NCBI RefSeq assembly: GCF_024220175.1
Contig: NZ_CP098502.1
Coordinates: 5,026,514 to 5,090,513 of the forward strand
Source of the DNA: Paraconexibacter antarcticus
GTDB taxonomy: Bacteria > Actinomycetota > Thermoleophilia > Solirubrobacterales > Solirubrobacteraceae
Reading direction: 5' to 3'
DNA length: 64,000 bases
The position numbers and the translations under genes are program-made. How positions within the stretch are numbered: the first letter of the stretch is position 1; each line of letters opens with the position of its first letter. Of the stretch, positions 1-7,721 are shown one piece after another. The notes beneath the pieces are model-generated. The model ran no database searches, was not told the origin of the DNA, and saw only the letters and a program-made list of their open reading frames with translations.

Positions 1-1
1 C

Positions 2-112
2 CGCGCGATCAGCGAGCTGCGCTCCGTCCGCGACCGCGACCGGGAGCGAGCCCTCCGCCAGGGGACGCCGCCGATGCTGAAGCTCGCGCGGCGCGCGCTG
101 CGGCGCCGCTGA
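2..112 (+). CDS. C-terminal end of an unidentified protein (partial)
   Basis: An open frame enters from the left edge and stops with TGA at 110-112, giving 36 residues. The tail is strongly basic, with several RR and RxR steps in its last 15 residues, and ends in three arginines. Codons are GC-rich at the third position, as in real genes here. Too little is visible to name a family. Confidence 0.5.
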   Translation, partial: RAISELRSVRDRDRERALRQGTPPMLKLARRALRRR

Positions 113-154
113 CCGGTGTCCCGCCCCGCGCCGCCGACGTCCCACCCCGCCGAC

Positions 155-191
155 TGACAGCTCAGGCAGACCTGTCCTGCGTCAGCTGTCA
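155..191. repeat. 37-nt palindromic interspersed repeat, copy 1
   Basis: Outer arms TGACAGCT and AGCTGTCA enclose GCAGACCTGTC. A copy differing at 4 of 37 positions lies at 51127-51163, and both are followed by a similar TCGGCG tail. This copy sits in the spacer between two convergent genes, so it could also act as a transcription terminator. The repeat is seen directly; its function is inferred. Confidence 0.8.
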
Positions 192-213
192 TTCGGCGAG
201 GCGCCCCCGGCGT

Positions 214-1020
214 CTACGCCGCGCGGGCGCTCGGCACGAACCGCATCCGCGGGGGCAGCAGCGGGACGAGGACGCGGCGGACGTACTCGGCGCCGCCCGC
301 GACGGCGAGACCGCGCAGCGGGTCCCACCGCAGGCCGTACTGGCGCCGGATGTCCGGCGGCAGCAGCCCGATCGTGATCTGGTTCGCGAGCTCGACGAGC
401 GGGCGCGCCGGCAGCGGGACCGGCGGGCGCAGGACGATGTCGATCCCGAGCTCGCGGGCCGTCGGCGTGACGACGAGGTCCCCCGACGCGAGCATCCGCT
501 CGACGTAGCCCGCGAAGTCGACGGAGGTGGCGGGCATGTCGTCGTCGGCGAGGCCGAAGAGCCGGCCGAGGACGCGGTAGTCGGCCCAGTAGCCCTCGCG
601 CTCGGCGTCGTTCAGCGGGCGGACGTAGCGCTCATAGACGAGCAGCGAGGAGTCGGCGAGCGCGCCGAGGACCCAGAGCAGGAGCGCCGGGTCGCTCGCC
701 GCGTACGGCGTCCCGGCCGGGAACGGGCCCGCGTCGTCCGGGAGCGTCCCGCGGACTTCGGCGTGCCGGGCACGGACGCGGGCGCAGACCTGCTCGGCCC
801 GCTTCCGTGGCCCCCAGGTGATGAGGTCCAGGACGTCCGCCGTGCGCCGCAACCGCGCGTACGGATCGTCCAGGTCGCCCGTCGACATGAAGAAGCCCTC
901 GAAGGCGACGGGGTGCGCGGCCATCATGAGCAGCGCCCGGGGACCGGCGAGCGCGACCGCCTGCTCCCGGTGGACCCGGCGGATCATCGCGTCGTCGTCG
1001 AAGAAGGAGCGAGCGGGCAT
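214..1020 (-). CDS. MpaB-like (DUF2236) oxygenase family protein
   Basis: 268 residues. The N-terminal half carries the family pattern: a His-Pro pair (H36-P37) after a hydrophobic stretch, then DPYARLRRT (52-60) and a hydrophobic run ending in TWG. In characterised members such as latex-clearing protein and MpaB, this region binds heme b. No signal peptide is visible, so it is probably cytoplasmic. ATG at 1020 is chosen because a TACCTT box lies 8 nt upstream; a longer frame starting at 1104 would read through the divergent promoter. Substrate unknown. Confidence 0.75.
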   Translation of the reverse strand: MPARSFFDDDAMIRRVHREQAVALAGPRALLMMAAHPVAFEGFFMSTGDLDDPYARLRRTADVLDLITWGPRKRAEQVCARVRARHAEVRGTLPDDAGPFPAGTPYAASDPALLLWVLGALADSSLLVYERYVRPLNDAEREGYWADYRVLGRLFGLADDDMPATSVDFAGYVERMLASGDLVVTPTARELGIDIVLRPPVPLPARPLVELANQITIGLLPPDIRRQYGLRWDPLRGLAVAGGAEYVRRVLVPLLPPRMRFVPSARAA

Positions 1021-1028
1021 CGTCCCCC

Positions 1029-1034
1029 AAGGTA
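1029..1034 (-). promoter_or_regulatory. -10 box of the MpaB-like gene
   Basis: TACCTT on the minus strand, 8 nt before the ATG at 1020, so transcription would begin at or next to the start codon. Confidence 0.55.
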
Positions 1035-1041
1035 CGACGAC

Positions 1042-1047
1042 TACCCT
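1042..1047 (+). promoter_or_regulatory. -10 box of the precorrin-2 dehydrogenase gene
   Basis: TACCCT, 10 nt before the ATG at 1058. It is divergent from the box at 1029-1034, with 7 nt between the two. Confidence 0.55.
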
Positions 1048-1057
1048 TAGACGGACC

Positions 1058-1798
1058 ATGCCTGCCGCCGCGTACGCCGGGAAGGAATGCGTCTGCCAGT
1101 TCAAGCGCGGGATCTGTGATCAGACCTGCGTGAAGGACATGCTGGCGACGCCCTTCTACATCGCCTGCCTGAAGCTGCGCGGCCGTCGCTGCGTCGTCGT
1201 CGGTGGCGGCGCGATGGGGCTGGAGAAGACCGAGGGCCTGCTCGCCTGCGACGGCGACGTGACGGTCATCGCACCGGAGGCCGGGCCCGAGCTCGAGGCC
1301 CTGGCCGCCGAGGGGTCGATCCGCTGGGAGGCCCGCGAGTACGCCGGCCCCGAGGACCTCGAAGGCATCTTCATGGTCATCGCCTGCACCGACGACACCG
1401 ACACGAACATCCGCATCTACGACGACGCCGAGCGCCGGGCGATGCTCGTGAACATCGTCGACGTGCCGCCGCTGTGCAACTTCATCCTCCCCGCGATCGT
1501 CCGCATGGGCCCGCTCGCCGTCGCCATCTCGACCGCCGGCGCGTCCCCCGCCCTGGCCAAGCGGATGAAGCGCGAGATCTCCGAGCTCTTCGGCGAGGAG
1601 TACGCGACGCTCGCGATCATGCTCAACGACGCCCGCGGCTGGGCCAAGGGCACCCTCCCGACCTACCAGGACCGCAAGGCCTTCTTCGAGGAGATCGTCA
1701 ACGGCGAGCCGGACCCGATCGCGCTCCTGCGCGCCGGGGACAGCGCGGCGGTGCTCGAGCTCATCGCGCGGGCGCAGCAGGCGCACCAGCCGGCGTAA
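1058..1798 (+). CDS. Precorrin-2 dehydrogenase / sirohydrochlorin ferrochelatase (siroheme synthase N-terminal domain)
   Basis: 246 residues, related to Met8p and the N-terminal half of CysG: NAD-dependent oxidation of precorrin-2 to sirohydrochlorin, possibly followed by iron insertion. GGG at 49-51 is the nucleotide loop, NIVD at 132-135 carries the conserved catalytic Asp, and GASPALAKRM (161-170) is the usual helix signature. No methyltransferase domain follows; that activity is in the cobA-hemD fusion at 7.7 kb. The N-terminal 28 residues are extra and hold four cysteines (C11, C13, C20, C24). A start at M28 (1139) would remove them, but the promoter spacing favours 1058. Confidence 0.85.
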   Translation: MPAAAYAGKECVCQFKRGICDQTCVKDMLATPFYIACLKLRGRRCVVVGGGAMGLEKTEGLLACDGDVTVIAPEAGPELEALAAEGSIRWEAREYAGPEDLEGIFMVIACTDDTDTNIRIYDDAERRAMLVNIVDVPPLCNFILPAIVRMGPLAVAISTAGASPALAKRMKREISELFGEEYATLAIMLNDARGWAKGTLPTYQDRKAFFEEIVNGEPDPIALLRAGDSAAVLELIARAQQAHQPA

Positions 1799-2118
1799 GG
1801 CGTTTCGGCGTCCGCTCGCGCTTCCGCGGAAGTGTCGGCGGTGTGGGGCGTTTACGGCGGCTGAGACGGCGGACGGGCGTGGCGGCGGTGCGGGCGTGGG
1901 CGTCTGGGCCGACCTTTCGGGGGGAGCTTGCTGCGAGATGCATGTAATAGCTGCATCTGGCAGCACCGTTCGGCCCACGGAACGAGGTGTGTCCGCTGGG
2001 ACCGGCTGAGTCCACCTGGGAGGACGCACCTCGCGCTCGAACCCACCCCGGCTGCCGACTCCGCCGTCTTCACCCACAGCAGCACCCGCCACGCCAGAAC
2101 CCTGCGACCATCCACCCC
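1799..2118 (+). ncRNA. Structured leader upstream of moaC (candidate cis-regulatory RNA)
   Basis: A 320-nt stretch without a gene. Three inverted repeats lie in a row: AGATGCA 1936-1942 with TGCATCT 1952-1958; CGTTC 1967-1971 with GAACG 1980-1984; and an 11-bp stem (one G-U pair) 1984-1994 with 2022-2032 that encloses a smaller hairpin at 1999-2013. The first lies in the only AT-rich patch and could be an operator instead. I could not match the fold to a known riboswitch; the Moco and TPP motifs were considered and not confirmed. Confidence 0.4.
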
Positions 2119-2598
2119 ATGCCCGACCAGCTGACGCATCTCGACGAGCACGGCGCCGCGCGGATGGTGGACGTCGGCGGCAAGGACGTCACCGCGCGGC
2201 GGGCGGTCGCGCGAGCGACGGTCGTCATGGGCCCGGAGACCGCGGCGGCCGTCGCGGCGGGGGACGCGCCGAAGGGCGACGTGCTCGGGGTCGCACGGGT
2301 CGCGGGGATCCTCGCGGCGAAGCGGACCGGCGAGCTCATCCCGCTCTGCCACCCGCTGAGCCTCGACCACGTCGACGTCGAGGGCGTCGTCGACGCGGCG
2401 GCGGGGACGGTGACGCTCACGGCGACCGCGTCGACGACCGCCCGCACGGGCGTCGAGATGGAGGCGATGACCGCCGTCAGCGTCGCCGCGCTCACCGTCT
2501 ACGACATGGTCAAGGGCCTCGACAAAGGCGTCGTCGTCCGCGACGTCCTCCTGCTCGAGAAGACCGGCGGCAAGTCGGGGACGTGGCGCCGCGCGTAG
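2119..2598 (+). CDS. moaC: Cyclic pyranopterin monophosphate synthase
   Basis: 159 residues, the normal length for MoaC, which with MoaA converts GTP to cyclic pyranopterin monophosphate in molybdenum cofactor synthesis. The signature AKRT..LIPLCHPL is at about residues 67-80, and the MTAVSVAALTVYDM..GLDKG region holds the conserved Asp and Lys of the active site. ATG at 2119 matches the family start. The stop codon TAG is also the first half of the probable -10 box of moaB. No moaA is in the window. Confidence 0.95.
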   Translation: MPDQLTHLDEHGAARMVDVGGKDVTARRAVARATVVMGPETAAAVAAGDAPKGDVLGVARVAGILAAKRTGELIPLCHPLSLDHVDVEGVVDAAAGTVTLTATASTTARTGVEMEAMTAVSVAALTVYDMVKGLDKGVVVRDVLLLEKTGGKSGTWRRA

Positions 2599-2601
2599 GC
2601 T
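2596..2601 (+). promoter_or_regulatory. -10 box of moaB, overlapping the moaC stop codon
   Basis: TAGGCT, 7 nt before the GTG at 2609. Its first three bases are the moaC stop codon. Confidence 0.45.
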
Positions 2602-2608
2602 GCGGCCT

Positions 2609-3094
2609 GTGCGCACCGCCGTCCTGACGATCTCGACGACGCTCGCCGCCGGCCAGGGTGAGGACCTCTCGGGCCCGCGCCTGGCGCAGCTCGCCGCCGC
2701 CGCGGGCTGCGAGGTCGCGCCCGTCGAGGTGCTGACCGACGACCGCGCGGCGATCGCGGCCCGCCTCCGCGAGCTCGTCGCCGACGACGTCGCCGTCGTC
2801 CTCACGACCGGCGGCACCGGCCTGACCCCGGACGACCACACGCCCGAGGCCGCCAAGGACGTCATCGAGCGCGACGCGCCCGGCATCGCCGAGGCCCTCC
2901 GCGCCGAGGGCCTGAGGCACAAACCGCACGCGATGCTCACGCGCGGCGTCTCCGGGATCGCGGGCCGCACGCTCATCGTCACCTTCCCCGGTAACCCGAA
3001 GGCGCTCGACGAGACGTTCGGCGTCCTCGCGGCCGTGCTGCCGCACGCCGTCGGCTCGATCAGGCGGGACGATGGACGCCGCGACGGCCATTGA
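2609..3094 (+). CDS. moaB: Molybdopterin adenylyltransferase (MoaB/Mog family)
   Basis: 161 residues with the MoCF fold. TTGGTG (66-71) followed by DD (75-76) is the family active-site motif, and FPGNP near residue 128 closes the site. The enzyme adenylates molybdopterin ready for metal insertion, and it sits directly after moaC. GTG at 2609 is the start. The 3' end overlaps ccmA by 23 nt, so the two are probably translated from the same message. Confidence 0.92.
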   Translation: MRTAVLTISTTLAAGQGEDLSGPRLAQLAAAAGCEVAPVEVLTDDRAAIAARLRELVADDVAVVLTTGGTGLTPDDHTPEAAKDVIERDAPGIAEALRAEGLRHKPHAMLTRGVSGIAGRTLIVTFPGNPKALDETFGVLAAVLPHAVGSIRRDDGRRDGH

Positions 3095-3761
3095 GCTGCG
3101 CGGCCTGACGCGCCGCTACGGCTACCGCACCGCCCTCGACGACCTGACGCTCACCGTCCCCGCCGGGGCGACGCTCGTCGTCTTCGGCCCCAACGGCGCG
3201 GGCAAGTCGACGCTGCTGCGGATCCTCGCGACGCTCCTGCGCCCCCACGCCGGTACGGCGTCCATCCTCGGCGAGGCGCTGCCCGACCGCGCGTGGGCGG
3301 TCCGCGGGCGCATCGGCCTGCTCACCCACGACCCGCTCCTCTACGGCGACCTGAGTGCGCGCGAAAACCTCCGCTTCCACGCGCGGCTGCACGGCGTCCC
3401 GCTCGGCCGCGTGGACGAGCTGCTCGCCGAGGTGAAGCTCGAGCGCCGCGCCGACGAGCCCGTCCATACGTACTCGCGGGGCATGCTCCAGCGCGCTGCG
3501 GCCTGCCGCGCCGTCCTGCACGACCCCGAGATCCTGCTCCTCGACGAGCCGCGCGCGAACCTCGACCCCGGCGCGATCGCGCTGCTCGAGCCGCTCGTCG
3601 GCCGCGAGTCCGGGCGCACGCGCGTCGTCACGAGCCACGACCCCGCCGGCGGCCTGGCCGAGGCCGACCTCGTCCTCGGCCTCCGGGAGGGGAAGACCGC
3701 CTTCCTCGCCCCGGTCGCCGAGGTCGACGCCGCCCGCGTCGCGGAGCTCTACGCCGCATGA
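3072..3761 (+). CDS. ccmA: Heme exporter ATP-binding protein CcmA
   Basis: 229 residues, a stand-alone ABC ATPase with Walker A GPNGAGKST (39-47) and Walker B LLLDEP. The signature motif reads YSRGM rather than LSGGQ, as is usual in CcmA. With CcmB and CcmC it energises release of heme-loaded CcmE in System I cytochrome c maturation. Its ATG lies inside the end of moaB, and its stop overlaps the ccmB start as ATGA. Confidence 0.85.
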   Translation: MDAATAIELRGLTRRYGYRTALDDLTLTVPAGATLVVFGPNGAGKSTLLRILATLLRPHAGTASILGEALPDRAWAVRGRIGLLTHDPLLYGDLSARENLRFHARLHGVPLGRVDELLAEVKLERRADEPVHTYSRGMLQRAAACRAVLHDPEILLLDEPRANLDPGAIALLEPLVGRESGRTRVVTSHDPAGGLAEADLVLGLREGKTAFLAPVAEVDAARVAELYAA

Positions 3762-4474
3762 CCGCCGCCGGCCCGCGCCCGCCGAGGACGACGCCCACCC
3801 GCACCGCCGTCGCGGCCCTTCTGCGCAAGGAGCTGCTGCTCGAGCGCCGGGTGCCGCAGGTCCTTCCGGCGATGGCGCTCTTCTCCGTCGTGACCTTCGT
3901 CGTCTTCCGCTTCGCGCTCGACACGACGAGCGTCGAGGGGCGGACGGCGAGCGGCGTGCTCTGGGTGACGCTCCTCTTCGCCGCGATGCTCGGCGCCGGC
4001 CGCCTCTTCGTCGCCGACCACGAGGAGGGCGGCATCGACGCGCTGCTGCTCGCCCCCGTCGACCGGACCGCCCTGCTCATCGCGAAGGCGATCACGTTCG
4101 TCGCGTTCCTGGCCCTCGTCGAGGTCGTCGCGGTGCCCGTCTTCGTCGTCCTCCTGCTCGAGCCCGGGCTGTCGATCGCCGACGTCGGGCGCCTCGCGCT
4201 CGTCCTCCTGCTCGCCGACATCGGCATCGCCGTGATCGGCACGCTGTTCGGCGCGCTGGCGATCCAGACCCGTGCCCGGGACCTCATCCTGCCGCTCATG
4301 GCGCTGCCGCTCCTCGTCCCCGTCGTGATCATGGCGGCGAAGGCGACCGCGCCCGTCCTGGCCGTGACGGGTTCCGGGGCGCCCGGAGGGCGGTACCTGG
4401 CGGTCCTCTGCCTCTATGATCTGGTCTTCGGGCTCCTCGCGTACGCCGTCTTCGACTTCCTGCTCGACGACTGA
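3758..4474 (+). CDS. ccmB: Heme exporter membrane protein CcmB
   Basis: 238 residues with about six hydrophobic segments after a short Pro/Arg-rich cytoplasmic N terminus. The RKELLLERR stretch at about 22-30 and the FVADHEEGGIDALLLAP region at about 83-99 are typical of the CcmB family. It is the membrane partner of the CcmA ATPase. The start is set by the 4-nt overlap with ccmA. Confidence 0.88.
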   Translation: MTAAGPRPPRTTPTRTAVAALLRKELLLERRVPQVLPAMALFSVVTFVVFRFALDTTSVEGRTASGVLWVTLLFAAMLGAGRLFVADHEEGGIDALLLAPVDRTALLIAKAITFVAFLALVEVVAVPVFVVLLLEPGLSIADVGRLALVLLLADIGIAVIGTLFGALAIQTRARDLILPLMALPLLVPVVIMAAKATAPVLAVTGSGAPGGRYLAVLCLYDLVFGLLAYAVFDFLLDD

Positions 4475-4509
4475 CCGCCGGCCCGGTCCCCGAGGTCAGG
4501 TTCCCACCG

Positions 4510-5256
4510 ATGTACTCAGCCAAGCTGCGCACCCTCGCCCTCGCGACCGTGATCACCCTCACGGGCGCCTTCGTGCTGGCCGCGTACTACGCGCCGATCG
4601 AGGCCGACCAGGGCTTCTCCCAGAAGATCTTCTACGTCCACGTGCCGATGGCGATCGTCGCGCTCGGCGGCTTCGTCTGGGGCGGGATCCAGGGCCTGCT
4701 GTACCTCCGCACCCGCGACCCGAAGCACGACATGCGCTCCTACGTGGCGATCCACATGTCGGTCATCCTCGGGATCGGCGTCCTCGTCACCGGCGGCATC
4801 TGGGCCCGGTCGGCGTGGGGCGTGTGGTTCGAGTGGCGTGAGGCGACGCTCGTGAGCTTCCTCATCGTCTTCCTCCTGTACTGCACCTACCAGCCGCTGC
4901 GCTTCTCGATCACCGACCCGGAGAAGCAGTCGCGCTACGCCGCCGTCTTCGCCGTGACGGCCGGCACGTTCGTCCCCCTGAACTTCATCGCGGTCCGCCT
5001 CGCGAACCCGTTCATCCACCCGCGGGTGCTGAACAACACGACGGGCGGCGCCCTGCCGACCGACATGAAGATCCCGTTCTACCTCGCGCTCATCGGCATG
5101 ACCCTGCTGTTCGTCACGCTCAGCCGCGTCGAGATGACCCACAAGCTCACCCGCGGCCGCGTGCGCGGGCTCGAGCGCCGGCTGGAGCGCCTCCAGGGCG
5201 AGTCCGACCCGGCCGGCCTGCCCGCCCGCTCCGCCGCCCCCCAGGTGATGGCCTAG
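4510..5256 (+). CDS. ccmC: Heme handling protein CcmC (cytochrome c assembly family)
   Basis: 248 residues with six predicted membrane spans. It has the tryptophan-rich periplasmic motif (WARSAWGVWFEW, about residues 98-109) that presents heme. The loop differs slightly from the textbook WGTWWxWD. The C-terminal 40 residues are charged and probably cytoplasmic. It lies 35 nt after ccmB and shares a base with the next start. No ccmE or ccmF is in the window. Confidence 0.88.
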   Translation: MYSAKLRTLALATVITLTGAFVLAAYYAPIEADQGFSQKIFYVHVPMAIVALGGFVWGGIQGLLYLRTRDPKHDMRSYVAIHMSVILGIGVLVTGGIWARSAWGVWFEWREATLVSFLIVFLLYCTYQPLRFSITDPEKQSRYAAVFAVTAGTFVPLNFIAVRLANPFIHPRVLNNTTGGALPTDMKIPFYLALIGMTLLFVTLSRVEMTHKLTRGRVRGLERRLERLQGESDPAGLPARSAAPQVMA

Positions 5257-5480
5257 TGCTCACGCTCGCCGCGAACTTCCCCGACGGCTCCGGCTACGTC
5301 CTCGCGGCGTACCTCGTGTTCGCCGCGCTGCTGCTCGTCTACCTCGGCATCACCGCCTACCGGCTCCTCGGCCTCGAGAAGCGCCTGACGAAGCTCACCG
5401 AGGAGGTCGACGGGCTCGAGCGCCAGCGCGCGCACGACGCCACCGCGAGCGAGCACGAGGAGGAGGTGAAGCTCTCATGA
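5256..5480 (+). CDS. Small single-span membrane protein, CcmD-like
   Basis: 74 residues. One membrane helix (about 14-37) is followed by a charged helix with heptad spacing (about 40-60), then an acidic tail. Size, topology and position directly after ccmC fit CcmD, which holds CcmC and CcmAB together. The sequence itself is not diagnostic. GTG at 5256 overlaps the ccmC stop and the 3' end overlaps hemA, so it is translationally coupled on both sides. Confidence 0.65.
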   Translation: MLTLAANFPDGSGYVLAAYLVFAALLLVYLGITAYRLLGLEKRLTKLTEEVDGLERQRAHDATASEHEEEVKLS

Positions 5481-6844
5481 GCGCACCGTCCGCCGAGCTG
5501 CTGACCCTCGGCATCTCGTACAAGACGGCGCCCGTCGCCCTGCGCGAGCGCCTCGCCCTCACCGACGTCGAGGCCGACCGCTTCCTCCAGAGCCTCGTCG
5601 CCGACGAGGTCGTCCTCGAGGCCGTCGCGATCTCCACGTGCAACCGCACGGAGATCTACCTCGTCTCGCACGATCCGGTGCAGGCCGAGTCGGCGCTCCT
5701 CAGCGCCCTCGCCCGCCGCGCCGGGATCCGGCCGACCGAGCTCGCGGGCCTCATCTACTCGCCGCGCAACTGCGACGCCGCCCGTCACCTGTACCGCGTC
5801 ACGAGCGGCCTGGAGTCGATGATCGTCGGCGAGGCCGAGGTCCAGGGCCAGGTCAAGCGCGCCTACGAGGCCGCGCTCTCGGCCGGCACGACGGGCCCGC
5901 TGACGAACAAGCTCTTCACCGCCGCGCTGCAGACCGGCAAGCGCGTGCGCTCGGAGACCGGCCTCGGCTCGTCGCGCACGAGCGTCTCGACCGTCGCGGT
6001 CGACCTCGCCGAGGACGTCGTCGGGGACCTCGCGTCGAGCGACGTCGTCATCATCGGCGCCGGCGAGACCGCCGAGCTCACCGCCCAGGCCCTCGCGGCC
6101 CACGGCGTCTCCACGATCTTCGTCGCCAACCGCCACGCGCAGCGCGCCCTCTCGCTCGCGGAGCGCTTCGGCGGCTCGGTCGTCTCGCTCGACGAGCTGC
6201 CGACCCGGCTCGCGTCCGCCGACATCGTCGTCTCCTCGACCTCGTCGCCGCACCCGATCGTCGGCTCCGAGGAGCTCGAGCTCGTCATGCGGGAGCGCGA
6301 CGGCCGCCCGCTCGTCCTCATCGACATCGCCGTCCCGCGCGACATCGAGGCGGCGTGCGGCGAGCTGCCCGGGGTCACGCTCTACGACATCGACGACCTG
6401 CAGGCCGTCGTCGCGCGGAACATGTCCGTCCGCGAGAGCGAGCGGGGGCAGGCGACCGCGATCGTCGAGGACGAGATCGTCCGTTTCGCCCGCTGGATGG
6501 GGCAGCTCGACGTGCGCCCGACGATCACCGCGCTGCGCGAGCACGGCGCCGGGATCGTCGAGTCGGTGCTCGCCGAGAACGCGGGCCGCTGGGAGACGAC
6601 GTCGGAGAAGGACCTCGCCCGGATCGACGCGATCGCCCGCGCGGTCATGCAGCGCCTGCTGCACGAGCCGACGATCCGCCTGAAGGGCATGCAGGAGCAC
6701 GGCTCCGCCACGGGCCACGGCCGCCTGCAGCTCGTCCGCGAGCTCTTCGCGCTCGAGGAGGGCACCACCGCGCTCGACGAGTCCGTGACGGCGGACGACG
6801 GCGACAACGTCCGCACGCTCGACGCCCGCCGCCGCGGCGCGTAG
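5477..6844 (+). CDS. hemA: Glutamyl-tRNA reductase
   Basis: 455 residues. Reduces glutamyl-tRNA to glutamate-1-semialdehyde, the first committed step of C5-pathway heme synthesis. The catalytic Cys is C55 in STCNRTE, the specificity helix follows, and the NADPH domain starts with VIIGAGETA near 193-201. The C-terminal dimerisation domain is present, plus a short acidic and arginine-rich tail. It starts by ATGA overlap with the ccmD-like gene, which links tetrapyrrole supply to cytochrome c heme export in one operon. Confidence 0.95.
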   Translation: MSAPSAELLTLGISYKTAPVALRERLALTDVEADRFLQSLVADEVVLEAVAISTCNRTEIYLVSHDPVQAESALLSALARRAGIRPTELAGLIYSPRNCDAARHLYRVTSGLESMIVGEAEVQGQVKRAYEAALSAGTTGPLTNKLFTAALQTGKRVRSETGLGSSRTSVSTVAVDLAEDVVGDLASSDVVIIGAGETAELTAQALAAHGVSTIFVANRHAQRALSLAERFGGSVVSLDELPTRLASADIVVSSTSSPHPIVGSEELELVMRERDGRPLVLIDIAVPRDIEAACGELPGVTLYDIDDLQAVVARNMSVRESERGQATAIVEDEIVRFARWMGQLDVRPTITALREHGAGIVESVLAENAGRWETTSEKDLARIDAIARAVMQRLLHEPTIRLKGMQEHGSATGHGRLQLVRELFALEEGTTALDESVTADDGDNVRTLDARRRGA

Positions 6845-6860
6845 GCCCGGAGGCGCCGCG

Positions 6861-7721
6861 GTGCGGATCGGGACCCGGGGGTCGGCGCTCGCGCTCGCCC
6901 AGGCGACGATGGTGCAGGCCGCGCTCGGTGGCGGCGAGATCGTCACGATCACGACGACCGGCGACCGCAACCGGGCGCTCGCCGACAAGGCGAAGTGGGT
7001 GACCGAGCTCGAGCGCGCGCTTGCCGACGGCGAGATCGACGTCGCCGTTCACTCCGCGAAGGACGTCCCGACGACGCTGCCCGACGGCCTCGAGCTCGTC
7101 GGCTGCCTGCCCCGCGAGGACCCGCGCGACGCCCTCTGCGGGACGCTCTCCGTCGCGGGCCGCCCGGCCCGTGTAGGCACCGCGTCGCTGCGCCGCGCCG
7201 CGCAGCTGCGCGCGCTCGCCGGGGCCGGCGCGGCGGACGGGGGCGACGGCTTCGAGGTCGTGGAGATCCGCGGCAACGTCGACACGCGCCTGGCGAAGCT
7301 CGCCGCGGGCGACGTCGACGCGGTCGTCCTCGCGAACGCCGGGCTGCGGCGCCTCGGCCGGGACGAGTCGATCACCGAGCTGCTCGACGCGCTCGTCCCC
7401 GCAGCCGGCCAGGGGACGGTCGTCCTCGAGGCCCGCGCCGGGACCGTCGTCGACCTCCGCGACGAGCCGACCTGGCGCGCCCTCACGGCCGAGCGGGCCT
7501 GCGTCCACGCCCTCGGCGCCGACTGCTCCTCCGCGGTCGGCGCCCACCTGCGCCCCGACGACACGCTCGTCGCCTGGGTCGGCGCGCCGGACGGGTCCGC
7601 GTGGCTGCGCGACGAGCTGCGGATGACCGGGACCGACCCCGCCGCCCTCGGCGTCGCCGTCGCCGAGCGCCTGCTCGCGGCGGGCGCCGCCGAACTCATC
7701 TACGCCGGGAGCAACCCATGA
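6861..7721 (+). CDS. hemC: Porphobilinogen deaminase (hydroxymethylbilane synthase)
   Basis: 286 residues. Polymerises four porphobilinogens using a dipyrromethane cofactor attached to a Cys, here C222 in GADCSSAVGAH. The catalytic Asp is D60 in DVAVHSAKDVP. The motif usually read as PAVGQG is PAAGQG here. GTG at 6861 is 16 nt after hemA, and the stop overlaps the next ATG by 4 nt. Confidence 0.95.
   Translation: MRIGTRGSALALAQATMVQAALGGGEIVTITTTGDRNRALADKAKWVTELERALADGEIDVAVHSAKDVPTTLPDGLELVGCLPREDPRDALCGTLSVAGRPARVGTASLRRAAQLRALAGAGAADGGDGFEVVEIRGNVDTRLAKLAAGDVDAVVLANAGLRRLGRDESITELLDALVPAAGQGTVVLEARAGTVVDLRDEPTWRALTAERACVHALGADCSSAVGAHLRPDDTLVAWVGAPDGSAWLRDELRMTGTDPAALGVAVAERLLAAGAAELIYAGSNP

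Noticed and set aside
1984..2032. TPP or Moco riboswitch
   Set aside because: GGCTGAG and ACCTG occur but the rest of the TPP core does not; the Moco consensus could not be aligned. Kept only as an unassigned structured leader.
632..2092. Long minus-strand open frames over the siroheme and moaC region
   Set aside because: Arg/Ala/Pro-rich shadow of the real plus-strand genes caused by high GC; no motif, and it runs through two promoters.
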